A stretch of DNA of 64,000 nucleotides, taken from the NCBI GenBank assembly GCA_025403435.1, contig CM046348.1, forward strand, positions 36,514,052 to 36,578,051. The letters run 5' to 3'. The notes below the pieces were generated by a model, which saw only the letters and a list, made by a program, of their open reading frames with translations, made no database searches and was not told the origin of the DNA. A program made the position numbers and the translations under genes. The stretch comes from Artocarpus heterophyllus (taxonomy: Eukaryota > Streptophyta > Magnoliopsida > Rosales > Moraceae). Below, one piece after another: positions 1 through 10,640 of the stretch. The first letter of the stretch is position 1. Every line of letters begins with the position of its first letter.

Positions 1-57
1 ACAAATACTATGCTGCATATTTGTGCAGTTGAAAAGCTGTTACAGCTAGATGACATT

Positions 58-300
58 AAGGTAAGGGGGGTGTTTTCTTTGGTAAAGCAAAGGTCCAAAT
101 TTTTTTCACTTACAAGCTATCAAGAAGAATTTTGAATTCAAAACCTCTAAATCTAATGGTGAGTGCTTTTCGATTCGATGTGTTTTTGATGGATGTCCAT
201 GGCATGTGTGGGTCTCAAGGTATTGTCTAGTGAGGTTTGGATTGTTGAGAAATATGTGGAAGACCATACTGGTCCTTTGGACTTTAATTTAGGTATTAAT
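58..300 (+). pseudogene. MULE (MuDR-type) transposase DNA-binding domain remnant
   Basis: Reading from about position 113 gives a peptide matching the plant MuDR DNA-binding domain: an AIKKNFEFKTSKSN stretch, then FSIRC, then a GCPWHVW zinc-ligand block (CX4C type spacing, GCPW being the family signature). The part just upstream (about 58-112) fits the start of the same domain only after a frame change. No open frame continues past about 300, where an AT-rich non-coding stretch begins. This is a broken end of a Mutator-like transposase whose remainder would lie left of the window. Basis: family motif seen by eye. A host FAR1-type gene fragment is a less likely alternative. Confidence 0.5.
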
Positions 301-442
301 AATAACATGTTCTATTGGAATTTCGATTTAAATATTAGGATCTATTTTGAATTAATAATTCTTCCATTATTTGAATAACTAAATAATTAAATACTTTCTT
401 TCTCTCTTTGTGATGCCATCTAACAGTTCCATAGGGGCTATC

Positions 443-750
443 TGTTGGAAAATTGTCTAGTGCACAGATGAAGTTTTAAAAAATATATTTAGTTACAAGA
501 AAACTAACTCAAGTTGCTATAAACTATAAGAAAATAAAATTATTTATTATAATTATATTTATATGTACACGATCCAAGTTATAATATTAATAATTTTTGT
601 GCTTCTAGTTTGCTTGACATAAATCAACAATATAAAAGTAAATAGGACATATATTAATACATGATATAAATGTATTATAATTTATTATTCTAAAATAAAG
701 AAAAAAAACGTACAATATATTTATTTCTTAGGACACTAATAACCCTAACA
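443..750 (-). repeat. Ty1/copia LTR remnant (308 bp)
   Basis: The block starts TGTTGGAAAA and ends CCCTAACA, giving the TG..CA ends and short inverted termini of an LTR. On the minus strand it is preceded by a purine-rich GGAGATTG tract and the end of a copia pol reading frame, so it is the 3' LTR of a minus-strand copia element. The right-hand LTR was not located. Confidence 0.5.
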
Positions 751-1600
751 ATCTCCTGCATATATTAAATGAGTCAGTGTGACATATTGTGTATCTCTAT
801 ACCCTCTAAATGCCTTTCAAAACTCTTAGGTACTAAAGCCTTTGTAAAAGGATAGAATGGTTGTCCTTGATTAATGCGATCTTACAAACTGCCACTTAAC
901 TACTTTCGGTGAAGCTCCTAATGATATGATACTTCTTATAAATATTCTTACTCCCCTTGTGGTGTCTTGAATCCTTAGTGGTGGCTATAAAATATTATCA
1001 CAATACAATGTTATAGACCTATCTATATCAGGAACCACCTCAAGACCTCTAATGAACTTATGGAACCCAACCACCTCCTCAAATGCGTCACTAGCAACCA
1101 CATATTTGGTGTCAATAGTTTAATTAGTGATACAAGTTTGTTTGATATTTCTCCACACTATGGTTTTGCCTCTAAGAGTAAAAAGCTAACTCGAAGTCAT
1201 TTGTTTGAAACCTTATCCTCTGAAAGTTAGATTCGATGTATTCTATAGGTGTAAGGTTCTCTCTATAATACACAAGTGTATAATCCCTCTTTCTTTTAAG
1301 ATACTTGAGTATATGTTTGCCTACCTTTTAATGTTTTGGTATAAGATTCGACAAGTATCAACTTACCATCCTAACTGCATAGTAAAAATCTGGTCTCGTG
1401 TAAAGCATAACATACATGAAACTTCCCATAATTGAGGCTTAAGGTGCCTTTTTATGTATTCTCCTTCTTTTACTATCTGAGGATAGCCATCTCTAGAAAG
1501 AGTAATTACAAAATAACATGTATTAAGAGTAATTTCAAGATAACATATATTCTTTCTTCTATTGTCTGAGGACAATCACCCCAATAAAAAGTAAATCTAC
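751..1600 (-). pseudogene. Ty1/copia pol 3' end (RT/RNase H) remnant
   Basis: On the minus strand, around 1363-1440, the translation reads GSFMYVMLYTRPDF, the copia signature usually seen as SLMYAMVCTRPDI at the RT/RNase H junction. Around 780-850 the same strand gives DPFTKALVPKSFERHLEG, the typical copia pol C-terminus (DPLTKGL...). Between them are frameshifts and stops, with no reading frame over 70 codons. Together with the LTR at 443-750 this marks the 3' part of a decayed minus-strand copia element. gag, protease and integrase are not visible. Confidence 0.6.
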
Positions 1601-2478
1601 ACTAAGAATCCTATTTATATGTATTTAATGATCAAAAATTATTTACTACTAAGCTAAATAATTATGGTCTCTAATAATGTTGTTCAAGTTTTGGAATGGC
1701 CATGAAAGGATATTATTAGCTCATGTTGAGCTATGGAATACATACATATATATATATATATATATGAATAATGTTGTCATAATTAATAATTATATTTCCA
1801 TAGATGGTAGATCACTTCAATTAGAGTCTCACACATTAAAACATGTAAACCATAAATATGTAGTCACTAATTCACTCAGGATTAGACCTTTGCATAAATG
1901 GTTATAAAAGTGAATTTGATACATTACTTTAACAAAATTATTAAAGAAGTCAATTTGAAGCCAAGTCCATCACACATCCATCCCTATATATATACATATA
2001 TATATATACACGCACACTAGTAGCTCTTCGAAAGTCCAATGACCTGCCTTTTCAAGCCATTACTTAGCTTTTTTAAACATCATTTTTATTCTTAATTCTT
2101 ACTCACAAGTAAGAAAAATACCGAATAATTTTTTTTCTTAAAAACATACTTGAAATTGTTGCATTGGAACTAAAACATTGTACAAAGCAACTTTGTAGTC
2201 ATACAAAAGCATGCTTGGAAATATTCTTAAGACTGTTGCGATAGTCATTGCAACAAAGGTTGAAGCATAGCATAAAGCCTGACTTAATAATTATTCAAGA
2301 CATTTTGTAAAATATTTTTTTAAAATATTTTTTGTAAAACATTTCCTATAAGACATTTTCTTAAACATTTTATTTCTTGAAACTCTTAAAATCATTTTTC
2401 GAATAGTGAAAATATTTTCTTAATAAAACTAAAAACTTTTGTAGTGGTATCCATGCCTAATCTTTGCCTCTATTTCAT
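1601..2478. other. AT-rich non-coding stretch with TA microsatellites
   Basis: No coding signal is visible. (TA)n runs lie near 1747-1766 and 1984-2010. A TGGTATCCATGCC string near 2436-2448 resembles a methionine-tRNA primer-binding site but is not preceded by an LTR end, so it is not called. Confidence 0.5.
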
Positions 2479-4292
2479 TGTGACACCGAGCTCTTCAACC
2501 AATCCTACCAGTCTTTTGTACAACTTCTTATAGTATGAAGGAACTTTAATGAGCTTTCGCTCAATAACTTTAAATATAATCTCACAAAACATTAAAAACA
2601 TTCATCATAAAATATTGCTCTTAAAATTTTTTTCATAAAACTTTCTTCACGAACCTTTTCTTGTAAACATTTTTCATTAAATGTTTTTTATAAACATTTC
2701 TCGTAAAATATTTTTCATGAAACGTTTTTTTTTTTAACAAAACATTCCTCACAAAGTCATATTTAAAAGGAATACAAGCAATATCATAATGCATGATTCT
2801 AGTTATGCTAATTTATAAATATCCTATCAATATTCCTATCCTTTCTTTGTCTTAAGGGCTTGAGTGTTCATACTAACATCATCAATTATGAGATCATAAG
2901 CATAATGCTTCCCTTGTGGAAAACTTTAGACCATCAAACAACGAGATCATAACTTTAGCATAACTTGTAAACCTCACATTTAGGAGGCTAGTACGACACT
3001 TAATTAACATTGTTGTTTTACCATCATGTATCTTTAGTGTGCATATCAAATGCTAAACATACCATATGCTATAACTTAGCATTAAAACATTAAACATAGC
3101 AAATGCAATATATTAAAAATCATACTTGGTCTTTAAAAAATTATGCATACTTAATGCAAACATATTTCAGGCACATTTAAAACATTTATAAATCATTTGC
3201 TTCATGCCATAGGTGAGGTTTAAGATTAACCTGAGCAACGCTCTAACATTCCTAGTTTATCCTTTTTCCTTCTATTAGTCGGATTTATGTCTTGTTCAGA
3301 TGATACTTGACTATTAGCTAACTTTTCTTATTATTGACCTATCTGATCGATAACAAAACTTAAACATTACATGTTCATGCCTTTTACTTAACCTTGTTAC
3401 TTATTGGTTATTTCCTTATTACTTAACCTACTCATTCCATAGTCAAATTTCTTGTCTTTCTTGATGGTTTTGTTACTTAACGTGGTACAGAACATTTTCC
3501 ATCTAAGGGCATTTCGCTAATTCGGAGGCTCAGGGTTTGTTTTAGTGATTATATTAAAAATGACTGCTTTGCCCTTGAAGGGTCTTAGAAAACTTTTAGA
3601 ACCTATTTTAACAAAACTTACATTTCCTTGCCACTCATAATGTTGCTAAAACAAAAATCAATTTTCTTTTAGTGAAAAACCTATTTTAACAAAACTTTAC
3701 AAGTTTTATCTCGAAATACAAAAATCTTAACGGCTTCGTCCCTGGCACGTTTTTCTTAGAAAATTCCCAAATTCTTTTGGGCTTTCAAACATAAATTACT
3801 TGTTCAGCATAACTGTATAGAAAGCCATCTTTATATAGTGAAAATTCATATTCTAAATGGTATTATGATTTTGGCCCAAAACAACAATCTTGACATTTTT
3901 GCCCCTAGAACCAAAAATAACTACTTTATACTAAAACATCTAGTTTTCATAAGGATTCTAACTTAAAAAAGCTCTTTGATCAAAATTAAATCATTTCAAA
4001 ACATTTTCCTTATTTTAGCATTTTAAAATTTCGTGATTAAATCTCGTAAAATTCCTAACTTAAAATCGGTATAGAATGTTAGCAAACCGTCTATAGTACT
4101 TAACATTTTTATAAGATCTACAACTTTTATGTTTTAACATTTCTTAAAATAATTTATCTTCATAAAGTTTTTGGACAGGCAGAACTAAAATCCATATTTT
4201 TTAGCTTGACCTAATCAAAATTTAAGAAAGATTTCTTCACAAAAGTTGTTCGGATAGATGTTTTCAACAAATCTTGTGTTAAACTCAAAAAA
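2479..4292 (-). repeat. Left part of a degenerate gypsy LTR, split by the Del/Tekay insertion
   Basis: With 15299-16961 this forms one LTR-like block of about 3.5 kb: left end TGTGACACC, right end GGTATTACA, complementary termini (TGTRAYACC). On the minus strand it shares recognisable blocks with the solo LTR at 60299-63098: the tract around 4095-4140 ending in an ACATAAAAGTTGTAGATCT-like string, and 'fraction-free' spacer text rich in phrases such as AAACGTCATTTTT-like A/T tracts. No matching target-site duplication was found outside, so the exact ends are tentative. No genes are visible inside. Confidence 0.42.
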
Positions 4293-4297
4293 CAATT
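4293..4297. repeat. Target-site duplication CAATT (left copy of Del/Tekay element 1)
   Basis: CAATT lies immediately before the TGTAACAC start of the 5' LTR and is repeated exactly at 15294-15298, after the 3' LTR. This fixes the element ends and shows a simple integrase-mediated insertion. Confidence 0.9.
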
Positions 4298-5053
4298 TGT
4301 AACACATGCCAAATTTTCATGTAACGGATTATGTCAAATGAATAACGATGTTAGTAATCTCCTTATTGATATATGACAGGTGACGGTCATGTGGGATTGA
4401 TGTGCTCAAGGTGTTCATATCAATTATGTTACATGCTTGATATATATTTAGCAATTAGTTAAGATTTTATTGTATTTGAGTGTATGCGGCAGTTCGGTAG
4501 GCTGATGGAATTTCATCGGCAAATCGGATCTCACAACTTCGGAGGCAGGCCGAAGCAAGCCATCGGCAAGCTAAAGAAAGCTGACGAAAAATCAGCAAAA
4601 ACTCTCCAAAATTTGTGACAATGATGATTACTGTGATTGGATGATTAATTTTGATCATTAGCATATTTTTGGCCCTTTTTGAGAGCTTGAATTTTGTGGA
4701 TGATTGGATAATTGATAAGGGTTTCCTATTTTGAGAGTTAAAATTTGGTAAGTAGACCAAATCATTAAAATCTTCCCTAATTTCCTTCAATCCCATGAAT
4801 CACTCCAAAAAAAAAAATTCACGTAAAAACAATTTTGATTTAACAGAGATAGTTGACCTCCTCCGTCATTTTTTCATTCACATAAAAAAATTCTCACACA
4901 CACTCTCTCTCAAATTTCTCTCAGACATCTTATTTCTCTCTTCTACATGTTTTTCTCCTTATTCTCTCCCTCAATTCTCCTACAAATAATTGAAAAAATA
5001 TTGAGTTTTCTTTGGGCGAATTCGAAGGAAGCTTGACAAGAAATTGTTTTGAG

Positions 5054-6938
5054 GTAAGAGACTCTTTTTAGCAATTCTAAAATTTTGATCACCTTGTAAT
5101 CCGACTGCTATATCTTTGTCTACAAATTTCCGTTTGCTCTAAAATTTTAATATGTTATTCATGTATTGTTATGTGCTAACCCTCAAAATTTCCCCTCAAT
5201 TGGATTTTTCTATGCTGAGATATGAATTTTCTTCTCTCTGCCACTCACTGCTAATTAATGCTGATCGGTAACGTTGTATGTTCTCTATCTTTCACTTTGT
5301 CTACAAATCTCCGTTTGTGCTGAAATTTTAACATGGTTTTCATGTATATGCTATGTGATGTTGCTCCAAATTTCATCCCATTTGGTATTGTGTAGGAGAT
5401 ATTAAATGTTCATGCTCTACACCTCATAATGAATTGTTGCTGATTGGTTATGTTGAACAAAAACATGGTTTTTGTTCAAGGGGAAAATGTGCTTTGATTT
5501 TTACAAAATTTGGGAAAAATGTTCATGGTTATATTAGGTTGTGAACTGGAAAATTTCGTGTTAATATCATGTGTATGTTGTGAGTTATTAAACTTTCTTC
5601 TAACTAGGTTTTTATGGCTATGAACTTGCAAACTTTGGACCTCTTGTTTCTCTAACTTTTTATTGTGCCTAAATGATTTTGTTGGTCATAGGAATTTTTA
5701 TATAGGGTGTTATTATGCATATAGGTTGTCACAAAAATTCTGAGGTCAAAATTATTTTCGTGATATTTTTCTTAAATGCTAGTTTGAAAGGCGTTCGCTG
5801 CCTAGGTCTATAAAATCAGTTTTACTACCGATTTGAATTGTGTATTTTGACCTCCTTCGATTTTTGTTGAAGCCAATTTTTGGATATGTTATAGTTATAT
5901 GTGTCTATTATATGTGTTAATTTTTGTAGATTTTTCTACCACATCGAAATGTGATAAACGGACTTGAGTTTAGAGTTGTTCATTGCCTAACTATTGCTGG
6001 CAGGTTTTGTGTCATGAAATTTGTGACTTATTTTAAATATCAAATGGAATTTTTTTTTACCATGAAAAATCATGGTAATATGTTTATATGTTTGTCCCTG
6101 CCAAGTTTGGAGCTTGAATTGTGTGTGAATTATGAGATATTAGGCTGTGAATTCATAAGGTTCAGACAGCACGTGTATAGGCAGTTTTGCTTAAATGTTT
6201 TTTTTTAGATTGATAAAATGTGTTTTGAATTAATGTTCTTAAGAGAAGCATGTTTGAGTATGTTGTGTGGTATTGAATGATATCATGGAGATGAATGTTA
6301 ATTTCTTGTGTAAATGAATGGTTAACATGAACATTTCCAAGAGGCAAGCACATCAAGACTGCAACGACGTCACCAGCAATTAAGGTTGAGTAAGATAAAC
6401 AGGTAAGTACATTCTCACCTGCAACATGATAAAATTTACAAAAGTTTGAAAATCTATGTTCATGATGGTTTTATGATGATTTCTATGATGAATCTTTGAT
6501 GGTGTTATTGATGTTCTATTATGAAAGTTTGATTTATCAAAAGTTATGCATATTAAATGATGACGTATTTCAAAGTATGAAAGTATAAATATGTATACAT
6601 GTATCACCTAAATAAGTGTTGCACACCCAAAGTAATGTTATGTTTATGTTCATGATGTTGTGTTTGGTTTGGGATTAGCTATCCCTCTCCTCTCATGACG
6701 GCGCAGCTACAATGATGATAATAGTGTAACACTTGGGCCTCTAAAGATAAAATGAATGAGGTTTTTAATATGGTTAATGTTAACGAAAGATATATTCTAT
6801 ATGAAACCGTGCCTAGTGCACTTTTATGATGATAAAGATGATGATTATGATTATGATGTTTTCATAATATGTTTTATAATGTGAGATAGAAATGTACTTA
6901 CTAAGCTTTTGCTTACTTAGTTTTGTATCATGTTGTAG
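5054..6938 (+). other. Putative intron inside the 5' LTR/leader (splice-like sites)
   Basis: Donor-like GAG|GTAAGAG at 5054. Acceptor-like TGTTGTAG ends at 6938, preceded 33 nt upstream by TACTAAG (6899-6905), a good branch-point candidate. The same pair recurs in copy 2 (42799-44321) and in the solo LTR at 60299-63098 (61098-62736). Splicing is inferred from sequence only. Confidence 0.35.
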
Positions 6939-7250
6939 GTAGAGGTTAAAAGATCATGGATTAGGTGGAGGGCAAGGAAAGGCGCGTGAGCTATGCACGA
7001 TGGGTTGAAAACGGAAGACGCCAAGAAAGAAGTTTTAAATTTATGAACTATGTTTATGTTATATGTATGTTTATTTTCCGCACTTTGAGATATTGGGACT
7101 TGTTTTAATTTATTTTTGGTTTTAACTGTAGATCGGCTTGTCGACCATTTTTGGTCAAACTGTAGATGCAATGATCAGCATGTCGATTACCCTATATCGG
7201 CTTGCCTATCTTAGTATTTTTAAAACTCTAATTTTGCAAGGCCTCGGATA

Positions 7251-7350
7251 GCTTACCGGTGGTTGAAGTTTGAACAGCCGGTCATGTTCGGCTTACCGGT
7301 GGTTGAAGTTTGAACAACCAGTCATGTTCAGCTTACAGGTGTTTGGAGTT
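7251..7350 (+). repeat. 40-bp tandem repeat within the 5' LTR
   Basis: Units begin GCTTACCGGTGGTTGAAG at 7251 and 7291, with a degraded third start at 7331 (period 40). The 3' LTR has one unit at the matching place (near 14990-15040), so the expansion arose after integration or during reverse transcription. Confidence 0.75.
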
Positions 7351-7613
7351 CAACCTACCGAACTGTAAATAGAATTAAGTGATTATTTTAAACTCTATTT
7401 ATATTATGTCTTTGTTAATTTGGTATTGATAAAATATTTAAATATATATAAGAAGTTTTAAAATATTAAAATTTAGTTAAAAAAAATGTATGTATGGATC
7501 CTAGGATAAGTTTTATAAACTTTACCTTATTTAAATGGTTTATTTTAAAAGTAATTAAAAGGGGAATGAATATAATGACATCTGTGACGTCTGTAAGGAG
7601 GCGTTACAAGCTT

Positions 7614-7625
7614 TGGTATCAGAGC
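7614..7625 (+). other. Primer-binding site (initiator Met-tRNA)
   Basis: TGGTATCAGAGC is an exact match to the usual plant initiator-Met PBS and lies 5 nt after the LTR end. Confidence 0.92.
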
Positions 7626-7675
7626 AGACTTCCGTTTTCAATTCATATCGCCATACGTCAGTCCAAGTCCTCCAA

Positions 7676-7815
7676 GTAAGTATATTTTAAGTTAATGGTT
7701 AAGAATGCAAGTTTGATAATAAGTATAAGATTTAGTTGCTTAATGATTAATGCCCTAGTAGTGAAATCCTGTCTCATAAATTAGAAGATTGTTCCTAAAT
7801 TTACAATCCTTTAAG
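7676..7815 (+). other. Putative 140-nt leader intron upstream of gag
   Basis: GTAAGTAT begins at 7676, and an acceptor-like CCTTTAAG ends at 7815, eleven nt before the gag ATG at 7826. Copy 2 has the same arrangement with the same length (45130-45269). Splicing is inferred, not shown. Confidence 0.35.
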
Positions 7816-7825
7816 GGAATCGACA

Positions 7826-8595
7826 ATGGATGGATGTAGAAGAATCCAAACTCGTGCTCAAATCGATGAAAGGTTGATGACGATGATCACCAAGCTGTAG
7901 AGACAACTTGAGGAACAAAGAAGGGACATTGCAAAATTGAGTGTTAATGGTCAAGGCGATGAACGACGAGGCAATGATATGCCACCTCCTCCTCCTCCCC
8001 AGCCACAAGTAAATGAAGTCCCGGTTCCTACTACTGAACCAAGACCGGTCTATCAGGAACCACTCTCAGTCAAATGGAAGAGGGTTAAGCCAGTAGACTT
8101 TGAAGGTTCTAAAGATCCTCTAGTTGCTCAAGGATGGCTAAAGACAATTGAGGCCACTCCAAAACTCATGGGCTTCACAGATAATGAGAAGGTTCTCTGC
8201 GCTTTATACTGCCTCACCATGGAGGCCAAAATTTGGTAGGACAGAATTGAACAGAGCAGGAATGTCGATAAGATGACATGGGTTGATTTCGTTCATGAGT
8301 TCAATACAAAGTTCTTCCACATGAACATTACTAGGAAGCACTATGACGAGTTTGAGAACCTGCGCCAGGGAGACATGTCGGTTACAGATGTGGTGGCAAA
8401 ATTTGATCAACTAGCTCGCATTTGCCTAGAGATGGTTAATGATGAGAGTGAAAGGATCAGAAGACTAACAAATTCCTCCGGCCAGAGATTGTTGCAATTG
8501 TTGATGGGGCCAGTCCACCCGAAAACCAAGAGTAGGTTGTTTTGAGGGCCCAACATGATGAATTTCACCTGTCGAAGCTAAGAAGAAACCAGCCA
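7826..8595 (+). pseudogene. gag remnant of Del/Tekay copy 1
   Basis: The ATG at 7826 opens a frame with a coiled-coil-like N-terminus, a proline-rich linker (PPPPPPQPQ near 7982), then the retrotransposon gag core (KRVKPVDFEGSKDP, then LMGFTDNEKVLCALYCL) typical of chromoviruses. In-frame stops occur after TKL and after AKIW (TAG where copy 2 has TGG), and at 8543-8545. The frame also shifts near 8470. Relative to copy 2 about 480 bp are deleted at about 8600, removing the zinc-knuckle region. Gag would form the virus-like particle; this copy cannot. Confidence 0.8.
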
Positions 8596-8628
8596 TAGTC
8601 AGGTCAGATTTCAAGCATCTCTACTAAT

Positions 8629-8960
8629 GCACATGTTCTCTTTGATACAGGTACCACACATTCCTTTGTATCATCATCTTTTGCTAAGAAGTTAGGGGTT
8701 CATTGAGAACCAATGAGATACGAATTCATTATAGCACTACCCTCTGGGGAAGTAATGACATCTACGCACTGTTTGCGTACTGTTCCTTTGTGGATTTCCG
8801 AAAGGGAACTCTTCATCGACCTTATTGTGATCGACATGTATGATTATGACATGATTCTCAGGAAGGATTTTTTGAGCAAGTACAATGCTTTTATTGAATG
8901 CCGAAAACAAAAGGTGATCTTTCATCCTGAACGTGAACAAAAGTTCTGTATGTGGGTGAG
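8629..8960 (+). pseudogene. Aspartic protease remnant, Del/Tekay copy 1
   Basis: The catalytic DTG motif is at 8644-8652 (FDTGTTHSF), followed by the flap-like GEVMTSTHCLRTVPLWI and the second conserved block VIDMYDYDMIL. A TGA stop follows GVH near 8705, and the usual MD of the LGMDFL block reads KD. This is the Pol protease that would cleave Gag-Pol. Normally it is in one frame with gag; here it is disconnected by the upstream deletion and stops. Confidence 0.78.
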
Positions 8961-9129
8961 TCCAGAAAGAAACCGAGTATGTTTTTGTCAGCCATGAAAG
9001 CAAGGAAGTTGACAGCAAACGGCTGCATGGGTTACTTGGCGAGCATTGTAGACAAGAGACAGGAAGAAAAGACAAGGATTGAAGATGTGGTAGTGGTACG
9101 AGAATTCTCAGAGGTGTTTCCAGATGATC

Positions 9130-9860
9130 TATCAAGCTTACTCCCTAATAGAGAGATTGAATTTGAGATCGAACTCGGTCCAAGCACCGACTCGATTTCG
9201 AAGGCACCATATAGAATGGCCCTAGCAGAGTTGAAAGAGCTTCATTCTCAACTAAAGGAACTTCTAGACAAAGGCTTCATCAGACCTAGTCACTCACCTT
9301 AGGGAGGCCCAGTCCTATTTGTCAAGAAGAATGATGGATCTATGAGACTTTACATCAACTATAGAGAACTGAATAAGGTAACGATCAAGAATAAGTACCC
9401 ATTGCCTCGAATCGATGACTTGTTTGATCAACTAAAAGGTGCATCTGTGCTCTCAAATATTGACCTGTGGTCGGGATATCACCAGTTGAAGATTAAAGAA
9501 AGAGACATCCCAAAAACAGCCTTCAGATCAAGGTATGGTCACTATGAATTTGTGGTTATGCCTTTTGGTCTAACGAATGCACCTGGAGCCTTCATGGACC
9601 TGATGAATCAGGTATTCAATGATTTCCTCAATAAATTTGTCGTTGTGTTTATTGACAATATTCTTGTTTATTCGAAGAGTCGGGAGGAACACGCTGAGCA
9701 TCTGAGAATTATGCTAGAGACATTAAGGAGACACAAGTTGTATGCAAAATTCTCCAACTGTGAATTCTGGCTCGACAAAGTGTCTTTCTTGGGGCATGTA
9801 GTATCAAAGGAAGGGATAATAGTAGATCTTGCTAAGGTAGAGGCTGTTCTCAACTAAAAA
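9130..9860 (+). pseudogene. Reverse transcriptase remnant, Del/Tekay copy 1
   Basis: Ordered RT motifs are present: [15 protein letters not shown] (stop TAG at 9301 where copy 2 has W), [53 protein letters not shown]. The catalytic box at 9648-9659 reads FIDN instead of the required xxDD, a G-to-A type lesion, so polymerase activity is lost. A further stop (TAA for TGG) ends the frame near 9857. Family length and order are otherwise normal for Ty3/gypsy. Confidence 0.85.
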
Positions 9861-10640
9861 CAACCAACGAATGCAAGTGAGATAAGGAGCTTCTTAGGCC
9901 TAGCTAGTTATTATCGGAGATTCGTGGAGGACTTCTCTAAGATAGCAGCACCACTCACAAATCTAACCCGCAAGGGAAAGAAGTTCTAATGGACGATGCA
10001 TGCGAGAAGAGTTTCCAAGAACTGAAGAAAAGATTAACTACAACTCTAGTATTGGCCATTCCTGAAGGGAGCGACAGATTTGTAATTTATAGTGATACTT
10101 CTAAGATGGGCCTTCATGTTGTTCTGATGCAGAATGACAGAGTGATCGCTTACGCATCAAGACAACTAAAGGATTATGAGAAAAACTATCCTACTCATGA
10201 CCTCGAGCTAGCGGCCGTTGTTTTTGCATTAAAAATATGGAGACATTACTTGTATGGGGTCCAATGCAAGATCTTCACTGATCACCAAAGTTTAAAATAC
10301 TTCTTCACTCAGAAGGACCTGAACATGAGAAAGCGAAGATGGCTAGAGTTGGTAAAGGATTATGATTGTGAAATCCTTTATCATCCAGAAAGCTAATTGA
10401 GTGGCAGATGCTCTAAGTAGGAAGACAGTTGCCACGTTGATATCGTTACAAGCAACGTCTCAGCCTTTAAGGAAAGAAATTTTGGACTTCGGTTTAGAAC
10501 TCATATCAGGCCAACTATCAGCACTTACTCTTGCTCCAACGTTACACGATGAAATTCAGAGTAAGCAAGACGAAGATGTAATCCTCACAAGGATTAAGCA
10601 GGAAATAAAAGAAAGGAAATGTGAAGAGTTTTGAATTACT
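9861..10640 (+). pseudogene. RNase H remnant, Del/Tekay copy 1
   Basis: After the RT thumb ([18 protein letters not shown]) and a stop at KKF, the frame gives [45 protein letters not shown] and [13 protein letters not shown], the Ty3/gypsy RNase H signature with its acidic residues (DTS, DLE, TDH). A stop follows HPES near 10395, then MADALSRK (NRVADALSRK in functional copies). The frame ends at a TGA near 10634. Confidence 0.82.

Larger units (their letters stand above)
4298..7608 (+). repeat. 5' LTR of Del/Tekay copy 1 (3,311 bp)
   Basis: Starts TGTAACACATGCC and ends GGAGGCGTTACA. Compared with the 3' LTR it lacks about 35 bp near 4377 (the 3' LTR has extra text around 12098-12133) and has an extra 40-bp tandem duplication near 7251-7330. 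Pyrimidine-rich leader-like text (about 4880-4980) is followed by a strong splice-donor-like GAG|GTAAGAG at 5054 and an acceptor-like block ending at 6938. No coding region is recognised in it. Small ATG frames inside, such as 4795-4989, are not conserved as proteins. Confidence 0.9.

Noticed and set aside
193..378. 61-codon frame at the left edge
   Set aside because: It overlaps the MULE DNA-binding remnant in a different frame and is AT-driven after codon 35.
2436..2448. Second primer-binding site on the plus strand
   Set aside because: TGGTATCCATGC resembles the PBS core but no CA-ending LTR precedes it and no internal element follows.
4795..4989. Small ORF inside the LTR with a counterpart at 12495-12737
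   Set aside because: The two frames overlap because the LTRs are duplicates. The peptide is a translation of a pyrimidine-rich leader, and its frame is not kept in copy 2.
8737..9135. 132-codon open frame on the minus strand
   Set aside because: It lies exactly opposite the protease/RT reading frame of Del/Tekay copy 1 and has no family motif; it is a shadow of the coding strand.
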